Source: Budorcas taxicolor
Taxonomy: Eukaryota > Chordata > Mammalia > Artiodactyla > Bovidae
DNA: 64,000 nucleotides
Direction: 5' to 3'
Assembly (NCBI RefSeq): GCF_023091745.1
Contig: NC_068912.1
Location: forward strand, 59,176,567 to 59,240,566
Shown: one piece after another, positions 56,761 to 64,000 of the stretch
Layout of the letters: the number at the start of each line of letters is the position of its first letter
Numbering within the stretch: the first letter of the stretch is position 1
The notes under the pieces: generated by a model
What the model saw: only the letters and a program-made list of their open reading frames with translations
Databases searched by the model: none
What the model was told of the DNA's origin: nothing
Made by a program: the position numbers and the translations under genes

Positions 56761-58779
56761 ACCTGAACCAAAATGGCTTAGGCATCAGACCACTTACTAT
56801 GTCATACGTGAGTAGTCATGAGGTATGCAGAGCCAGGGTAGGTTAACTTAGCCACTTAGTGACCTTTTGGTTCTAGGTTACCATTCCTATATTTTCTTTG
56901 CTCATTGTTCCAGGATGTGCCACCATAGGTTGAAACATATCTTGCTAACTGGAAGATGGCCGAGGCAAGAAGTAAGGAAAAAACTTCTTAGGGGTTCTCA
57001 GAAATAAAACCCTCCCCCTGGAGTCCCTTTCCTCCACCTTCCCATTACGTTCACACCACATGCTTAGTTCCTAAAACAGTCACTGACAAAGGGGGACAGA
57101 GAAGCAAGACCTGTCTAGACTGGCGGCTTGCAGAGCATTAATCTGAGGAAGGGGAGAGGGTGTTAAGAGCTGATCCCCAAGACACTTTCAGGGAGTCTGC
57201 AAGGTCAAAACTATTTTGTTCTAATACTAAAATGTTATTTGCCTTTTTTGATTTAAACTCCTATTCTGAGGGTACAATGGAGTTTTCCAGGGGCCACCTG
57301 AAATAGTGCAACAGATTGAATGCAGCAGATTTGAAACTCCAGTTTTCTTCCATTAGGCTGGATATTACAGATATTTGCAAATTTTTAAAGTAACATCACT
57401 CTTGCTACTATTTTAGGGGGAAACATGGTTATTTTTCATTAAAATGTGCTATTTATGATAAGACAATTATTTTTTAGATAAATATTTTTAGATTTCTCAG
57501 TTTTAATTTTAGTATAGTAAATATTAATACATATAACCCACATAAACAAAAGCTTTTGGGGCCCCTCAATAACTTTTAGGAATGGAAAGTGGGTCTCTAG
57601 AGCAAGACAGTAAAGCGCTGGTTTAATTTGACAAGTCTGATTCACCCTTGCGGCCTGAGGCAGAGCCGGAACTTTTCCTAACTCACCTCCTCCTGACCCA
57701 GTGGGGTGCCATTGCCTTCTCCTCTTCCTGACCCAAGCCTTCTTAAAATCCTACTCTGTAAATTGTTAGGCCACAAAAGTAAGTCGCAGACGCAGCTTAT
57801 TAAATTAACCGATCTCCACGCTTCTAATCAGAGAGTAAACGCTTGCTTTTTGACAGTGAGGCAGTTAAATGGTCAAAATGAAGCTGGAAGTGTTACTTCA
57901 AAGACAAACGTCACACGAACTTGCTTCTTAAGATGGGAAGGGGTGTGGGGTTTTGAGGGGTGGGCAGTTGAAATTTCAGAACTCTTCTCGGGAGCAGGGG
58001 TAACCCCACTCTAGTCTCATCAGTTGTCTGGGTTAGCGATTAACTTTTGGTAATAATTGGCCTACCTTACCACCAGCCTGCACTGGGGCGTCTCTCTTTA
58101 TAAGGAGGGCCTGTGATTCACCTATGCTTACCTGCATCAGTCCTGGCCTCCCGATAGCTTAGGCCAAAAGCAACAGGAGGGTTACCTTGGATTCTGAAGT
58201 TGTCGCCATGGCATGTTCATTTTCTCGCCTTGATCTTTCATTCAGGATTGGGGCTGGATATACGTGTGTGAACTGGAAGAAGGCACTCCTTTCTCCCTTG
58301 TTCTTCAGTTTTAACAATTCGTGTCCTTCTCTCATAGTATTTTGGTTTCAAAGTGCTCTCAGGATCCTCCTTAAAATACCAAACCTGTTTTTACTCTCTC
58401 GAGTAAATTTCTTGGCCTCACTTAAAAAAAATCTATCCAAGTACGTCTTTGTTTTATAACTCAACTCATATGCCTGCGATTTCTCCATCTGATCTCCTTC
58501 CTTTTTCTGGCGTCTCATCTCCGCTGGAGAATTTTAGGAGGCCATGGAGCACGAGAGGAGCCGCCATGACCTGGCTAAGGGAGTAGCGGGCACACATTTT
58601 CTTTGCGCATATTTTGATCAGTGGGTGTGGGGCAGTTTTGCATAAACTTCTAGTTCACGAATGCCTTTTCTTAGACTTCCCGCTGTCTTTCGCCTAGGTC
58701 CAATTCTTGCCCTAAATTTACATGAACTTTTCTCCTTGGCATCCTCGACTCCCAGCGCTTGAACCTCCCTTCCCCTGGG
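56761..58779. other. Unique sequence upstream of the 59-kb CpG island
   Basis: No repeat apart from a 26-base BovA scrap near 57698-57723. A CTTTATAAGG (TATA/CArG-like) lies at 58097-58106. No exon is recognised. Confidence 0.4.
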
Positions 58780-59142
58780 CCTGACCTAATTCTGGGTGCC
58801 GGCTGTTTGGTTTATTTCCCCACTTTTTCAAGCCCACAGAGCTTTATTGGGCGCTTCACTTTTGCTCGGGTGGGTGCTGGGGTTCACAGGGGCTCGGGAC
58901 TTGTGCTTTGAAGCAGCCACGACCCCACCACCCGCCCCTAGCCCCATGAAGCCCGGGGCCCCGGGCTCCGCGGGCGTGAGGAGGGGGTGGAGAGCAGGAC
59001 CCAGCAGGGTGAATCACAGGGCGTAACAGGTGCCGAGAGCCGCAGCTGCGACCGCATCCCGCTCGGGCTCTAGGGATGAGGTTTTCTTTTTCTCCGGGTT
59101 TTTTTGGAGGTGCCACCGGACCAATGCAGGCCGCTGTTGTTC

Positions 59143-59155
59143 ATCGCCTAGCAAC
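59143..59155. promoter_or_regulatory. X-box-like RFX site next to CCAAT
   Basis: ATCGCC-T-AGCAAC matches GTNRCC(N)RGYAAC except at the first base. A CCAAT follows 8 bases later, an arrangement known from RFX/NF-Y promoters. Confidence 0.45.
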
Positions 59156-59289
59156 TGGCGGAGCCAATGGGAAGCGGCTAGGCCTTGCGAACCTGCGGAG
59201 CAGGGGAGGTGGCCGCAAGGGGTGGGGCGGAGCCCGGCCGGGGGCGGGGAAGGCGGGAGCCGGAGGTGGAGGCGGGGCCGTCGGCCCGG

Positions 59290-59387
59290 GCTCAGCGTGC
59301 AGTCGCGCCTGTGCGGGCCCTCGGGGCTGCGCGAGCAGGTCTCGGACTCCGAGCGGTGCTTCCCCGCCACAGCCGGGGGCCGTGAAG
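59290..59387 (+). other. Candidate non-coding first exon
   Basis: CCGTGAAG|GTGAGAGCC gives a near-consensus 5' splice site after 59387, downstream of the GC boxes. An alternative donor, GGAG|GTGAGCGCC, lies after 59517. No start codon in good context opens a recognisable protein, so a 5' UTR exon is the likeliest reading. The start position is a guess. The rest of the window to the right would be intron 1. Confidence 0.45.
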
Positions 59388-59900
59388 GTGAGAGCCTCAC
59401 CCGGCGCCGGGATTGTGACGCGCCCGCCTGGGGAGCGGCGACGGCGCCTGCGGGGACTGGGGCAGGCGGGCGGGCGGGGGGCGGGCGCCGGCCGGGGTCG
59501 GGAGGGCGGGCGCGGAGGTGAGCGCCGGCACCTGGAGCGGCGCCCCGCTTCTCTGCGGGAGGCTTGGCGCTGCCGTTGGGGCCGTTGGAGGAGGCGGGCG
59601 AGCGTTGACCCCCGGCGGCGCCTGGAGGAGGAGGTGGGAGGTAGGTGTCGACGCGGGGACCTCTCCCGCTGATAGTCGCAGAGCGGAGCCCCAAACCCTC
59701 TCCGGGATGGAGAGAGGGTGGCGCCTGGCGCGGGATGACGAGCGACGCGGGGACGTGGGGGAGGAGGGGATGGCCAGTTTGGGGCTGCGGTGTCCGCCGA
59801 GCTGAAGCTGCGGGGCTCGCGGGCTTCGAGGTTGTTAGCTCGAGCCTCTGGGGCCAGTGGTTAGAAGGAGTGGTCGGTGGCCGCTGTAGGGGAAGAGAAC

Positions 59901-61480
59901 CCCCCTACCGTTCTGGTTAAAAGACTAGGGCAACAACTTACATCATCTCAAGGCAGGCGTGTGTGAAGATGTTTTGGTGTAGAATTCTGTAGTAAAGTAC
60001 AGTAAACTGAAGTATGAGCTTCCTGCTCTTTTTCGAGCCTGTGCTAATCGCCCAGTTATGCAAGTCACTTGGGCTAGGAAATTTCATCTGCTAAGTAATT
60101 TGTTCTCAGCACGTATAACGTGGGAATCTTTAGGTTATTACTTCCATTAGTAGTTGTGATCTCCAAATTACCAACGTGGATAATAGTTTTTATTGAATCT
60201 GAGACACTTGACTTTTCCCTTTTCTGGACCCCACAATGGGGCGACGATTAGAAGAGGCACTCCTCCCAGAGTGGTTTGGAGGTGTAAGAGGGGGGGCTGC
60301 CTGGAATTTAACATTGCTGGGCTCCTCTAACAGTTCAGATTAGTGTCTAGATCTAGAGTTGGCTAGGAATGATAGGTGTCTTGGCTCAGGAGGGATTGGT
60401 TTACAGTTTAAGTAGGAGAAAATTTGGGCAGCCTGGATCCTGAACGGAAAAGGTAGGTATGACTTGACACATTTAGGGGACTGAGCAAACTTCGATAGAA
60501 TTAGAGATCAGGAGAGAGAGGAAAAAAAAAAAGCCTTTAAAGTTTGCTTCATGCTCTTTTGAAATTTAGAAGAAGTTAGAGGTAGATTTATGAATTTGGA
60601 TTCAGTCAGCAAAACTTCATCTATCAAATCTCCTATCCTACAGCTATCATAACCTGCAGGTCTAGGAAGCTTCTGTTGTTCATTGAAGTTAAACAAGTAA
60701 AAGCAAATAACTAGTTTGATGCTCTTTTCTGCCTGTTGGCGGTGAGAGTTTCTCGGAATGGTTGGCTGAAGAGAGGAACAGGAATGGATAGTTAAAATGA
60801 AGGCTCTTTCAGTGACTTGCTGGGACTCTTCAGCCAAGTCATTTTATATCCTTCCTTCCCCCATCTGTACAATGAAGATAATCATGGCCCAGGATTTAGT
60901 AACATGGATGAAGCAGCTTGAAGATAACTGCAAAGACTTAGTTATTCTAGGATGAAATGTGAAGATCTCCTCCTAACACATTGTGCCTTGTGACAGGGCT
61001 TGTTAAAGCACATTGTGTTCGAAACATGCTGAGGCAGTATGTAAGAGAAAGAACATTAACTGTTAAGATGATGTGCCTGCGGCTTCAAGGCTGACACGTT
61101 ATATTTTGGGGCTGTCTGAAAACCTCACATAGCTTCTTTTGACCAAACTAGCTATGACTCAGGTTTTATAAAAGATATTGAGTGCTTTCATTGTGGTATG
61201 CATCTATAAATAAAAGGATAAAAAAGACACTGCTCCAGAATTGTGTCATTTTAATTCATTTTACACACTTAAGTCGGAGCACTTCCAGAGCTTCGTATAT
61301 GTATGGTTGGATTTTTAAATTTTATTTAAAAAGGATAAACAACAATGACCAGAAGACAGATTAAAACGGAGCAGTTAACAAAAATCTAATAAAATGTCAG
61401 CTTTATTTTTTATCTCCCCCCACTAAAATGTAAGTAAGTCCCACGAGGCTAGTGACTTACACCTACTTGTTTGTTGCTGT
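59901..61480 (+). other. Probable intronic sequence
   Basis: Contains a MIR-like piece at about 60810-60890 (TGACTTGCTGGGACTCTTCA). The 109-codon minus frame 60508-60837 overlaps its edge and has no known family. Confidence 0.35.
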
Positions 61481-61690
61481 GGTGGTTTAGTCACTAAGTT
61501 GTGTCCGACTCTTGTGAGTCCATGGACTGTATAGCCTGCCAGGCTCCTGTGTCCATGGAATTTTCCAGGCAAGAATACCACAGTGGGTTGCCATTTCCTC
61601 CTCCAGGGGATCTTCCTGACCCAGGGATCAAACCCACGTCTCCTGCATTGACAGGGAGGTTCTTTACCACTGAGCCACCAGGGAATCCCA
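61481..61690 (-). mobile_element. Bov-tA SINE
   Basis: A full-length antisense copy. Head CACTGAGCCACCAGGGAATC at the right end. Confidence 0.93.
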
Positions 61691-62444
61691 GTTTGGTAGT
61701 TGGAAGCAGCTAACTAGGATTAGAGGTAAGGTTGGAAAACAGGGCTATGACCTTTGACTAGTAGGTGATAGAGAATCCTTAAAAAGTTTATCCAGGGGAA
61801 TTATATTTGATTTTTACTTCAGAATGGTATTTCCAGCAAAATCAGTAATTTGAGTGGTCCATAGACGATTTAAATAATATCTGAGTCAGAGTAGTACATA
61901 GCAGTTTAAGACTTTAAAAATAAGTTATTGAAGCCCCCAGGATGTTCTGAAAAGTAAAAATGATCATTCATACAACCAGCTTTTATTGAGCATCTTTCTT
62001 TTTTAAATTGTGGTATAATTGACATATAACAGTATTAGTTTCAGGTGCACAACATAATTTGATACTTGTATATCTGTGAAATGGTTACCATAGTAAGTCT
62101 AGAATCTTCTACTTTTAGGATTAGAGGAATAAATACACCAAGATAAATAATATACACATCCGTTTTCAATCAACTTGTGATTCAGTAAGAGAAATGACAG
62201 TTCTAACACAGTGCTGAATCTGGGTGTCACAAGAGGCATGATTATGTCAGGTCTCAGCAATGTGGGATTCTGAGATGAGAGAAGACACAGATTCTGTCTA
62301 ATTAAACATAAGTTCTTGAATAGATGTTAAAATGTGTCCAGTTAAACAGTCAGTGCAGTCTTACTATAACATTTGCAGTTTTCGTCTATTAACCCTCACT
62401 TCTCAGGTTGCCCTCCCCACTTCTTTTGAGTGAAATTTTAGATT
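61691..62444. other. Unassigned sequence with a short antisense L1 piece
   Basis: About 62003-62110 (AATTGTGGTATAATTGACAT, TTTCAGGTGCACAACATAAT) is an antisense L1 3' fragment. Nothing else is recognised. Confidence 0.45.
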
Positions 62445-62610
62445 TGACTACCATACTACTAGCTATTGGACCTCAGAAAGTAGTGTATCTTCTGTGTGCC
62501 TTAGTTGTCTCATTTGTAAATTAGGAATAGTAAAACCTACTTCATAGGTTTGTGATGATTAAATGATATGTTAGTATCCAGAATGGTGCCTGGAAAAACA
62601 CTTTACATCT
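62445..62610 (+). mobile_element. MIR SINE, sense
   Basis: TAGCTATTGGACCTCAGAAA, TTAGTTGTCTCATTTGTAAA and GATGATTAAATGATATGTTA follow the MIR core. Confidence 0.8.
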
Positions 62611-62879
62611 TTTGAATACTTAACTGTTTGACATAAAAATGCTGCAATTGAATAAGAACTAACTTAAAGGCAGAATTTTTTCTTTTTTGTTCTATTTGTG
62701 AGTATCAGCTAAACCCTTTACATTCAGAGAGGGTAAATATATTCTGTTAAACTAAACTTCTTGAACGAGTGAGCTTTGTATTTTATCTCCTTTTATTTAC
62801 TGATCATTTTCCTGAAATCTGATTTCTATTTTTACTCCTCAGCTTTGTCATAGAGTCCTTAATTACCAGGCTGAACATA

Positions 62880-63165
62880 AAATTCTGTTTAGCTCTGCTC
62901 TTTCTGTGGCATTTGCTGCTGTTCCTCATTTCCTCCTCTTTAAAACTCGTTTTCCTTGGTTTTCCTAAAACCTCCCCTCACCCCTATATTTTCATCTCCT
63001 AGATCGAGGTCACTTGCCCTCACCTCTTACATGTTGATGTTCTTGAAGGTTCTTTCTGCCTCCCCCCTTTTTTTCTGTATAGATTCAACTACCACATGTA
63101 TGCTGATGACCCCTAAATCTGCCCTGATATCTTAATCTCCAGGCCCTAGAGTTTATCCTCATTTG
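62880..63165 (+). mobile_element. L2 LINE ORF fragment, sense
   Basis: TTCCTTGGTTTTCCTAAAAC and ACATGTATGCTGATGACCCC match the L2 RT C-terminal region. Diverged. Confidence 0.6.
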
Positions 63166-63448
63166 AATGTCTCATGCTGCTGCTGCTACTGCTACTGCTA
63201 AGTCGCTTCAGTCGTGTCCGACCGTGCGACCCCATAGACGGCAGCCCACCAGGCTCCTCCGTCCCTGGGATTCTCCAGGCAAGAACACTGGAGTGGGTTG
63301 CCATTTCATTCTCCAATGCGTGAAAGTGAAGTCGCTCAGTTGTGTCCAACTCTTAGCGATCCCATGGACTGCAGCCCACCAGGCTTCTCCGTCCATGGGA
63401 TTTTCCAGGCAAGAGTACTGGAGTGGGGTGCCATTGCAATGTTTCATG
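63166..63448 (-). mobile_element. BOV-A2 SINE with 11-base duplication
   Basis: AATGTCTCATG (63166-63176) and AATGTTTCATG (63438-63448) flank an antisense BOV-A2 whose tail is (GCT)n at 63176-63200. A 6-base loss (TTGTGTCCGACCGTGC lacks the usual CTCTTT) marks the outer monomer. Confidence 0.96.
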
Positions 63449-63469
63449 AGGACCTGTATGAACCCAGTG

Positions 63470-63668
63470 AGTTCTGTGGCTCAGAGGTTGAAGCGTCTGC
63501 CTGCAATGCAGGAGACCTGGGTTCGATTCCTGGTTCGGGAAGATCCCCTGGAAAAGGAAATGGCAACCCACTCCAGTATTCTTGCCTGGAGAATCCTATG
63601 GACAGAGCAGCCTGGTGGGCTACAGTCCACAGGGTTGCAAAGAGTCGGACATGACTGAGTGACTTAAC
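63470..63668 (+). mobile_element. Bov-tA SINE
   Basis: A sense copy starting in the head at TCTGTGGCTCAGAGG, which lacks the first bases, and ending TGAGTGACTTAACTAAC. It lies 22 bases from the antisense BOV-A2. Confidence 0.94.
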
Positions 63669-64000
63669 TAACTTTCTACACTGAGCTCTTTATCTTCACA
63701 CACTTAACCACACCTGCTGGTAACCTTACTCCTGTGTTCTATGTGCCACTAGTACCACAAACACATTTTTCCATGAGAGAATACACGCCTCCCTTTTGTA
63801 TATTTGTCACCATGTTTGTCAGCCCAGCTTCTGAAGCTTTTGTTATCTTTCTTTCACTGTCTTCATTGTCACTGGCTAATCTGGCCAGCCAGCCCCGACC
63901 ATTATTGCTATGTTTGCTATAATATTTTTGTGGCAGGGCTACTGAAAATGGGACCTATTTTGTAAGCATAGTGTGGGAGGAGACTTCTAGAATAATATTG
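63669..64000. other. Unassigned sequence at the window edge
   Basis: No repeat or gene is recognised. Confidence 0.3.

Larger units (their letters stand above)
58780..59900. promoter_or_regulatory. Strong CpG island, probable promoter
   Basis: Very high GC and CpG density, strongest from about 59000 to 59800. CCAAT boxes at 59121-59125 and 59164-59168, an X-box-like site at 59143-59155 and GC boxes at 59224-59230, 59241-59249 and 59271-59279 place the likely start region near 59280-59320 on the plus strand. Long open frames on both strands (up to 226 codons, minus 59014-59694) have the Pro/Arg/Gly/Ala composition expected of chance frames in GC-rich DNA. Confidence 0.85.

Noticed and set aside
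59076..59672. 198-codon plus-strand frame in the same island
   Set aside because: It reads through GC boxes and the candidate donor site and is nearly all Gly/Arg/Ala, so probably a chance frame.
59014..59694. 226-codon minus-strand open frame in the 59-kb CpG island
   Set aside because: Composition is dominated by Pro, Arg, Gly and Ala, and equally long frames exist on the other strand. This is typical of GC-rich DNA, and no domain is recognised.

Overview
Organism and overall nature. This is nuclear DNA of a pecoran ruminant (cattle, sheep, goat or a relative). The evidence is the dense, family-specific load of BovB (RTE) LINEs, Bov-tA SINEs, BOV-A2 dimers and CHR-type tRNA SINEs, many with visible target-site duplications, over older mammalian L1, L2, MIR, MLT1 and MER5-type repeats. 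The repeats alone cannot choose between cattle, sheep and goat. No complete intact protein-coding gene is visible. Most long open frames are LINE or SINE translations or GC-rich chance frames. Repeat family names come from recognising consensus features by eye, not from a search. Layout. 1-6 kb: repeats and unique DNA, including a perfect 13-bp hairpin and a duplicated CA microsatellite. About 6.05-6.64 kb: a CpG island, with a perfect RFX X-box at 6,792, so probably a promoter. 7-33 kb: SINE/LINE-rich, with five of the window's six larger BovB fragments (one about 3 kb, with endonuclease and RT regions), a BovB inside an MLT1 LTR, nested SINEs and a MER5A. 31.4-32.7 kb: an inverted duplication with roughly 395-bp arms, about 96 percent identical. 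33-48 kb: mixed unique DNA, a BovB with its YADD codons intact, BOV-A2, L2. 48.6-49.25 kb: a full-length processed pseudogene of ribosomal protein L12. 50-58 kb: AT-rich, lower SINE load, with a candidate terminal coding exon at 54,008-54,214 behind a strong splice acceptor. 58.8-59.9 kb: a strong CpG island with CCAAT boxes, GC boxes, an X-box-like site and a good splice donor, most likely the promoter and non-coding first exon of a rightward gene whose intron fills the remaining 4.6 kb. How it may fit together (inference). One simple reading is a plus-strand gene starting at the 6-kb island, running through repeat-filled introns and ending near 54.3 kb, followed by a second plus-strand gene starting near 59.3 kb. 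X-box motifs at both promoters hint at RFX control, as seen in many ciliary genes. Neither gene is identified, and leftward transcription from either island is equally open. I saw no operon, CRISPR array, functional RNA gene or clearly new biological system.
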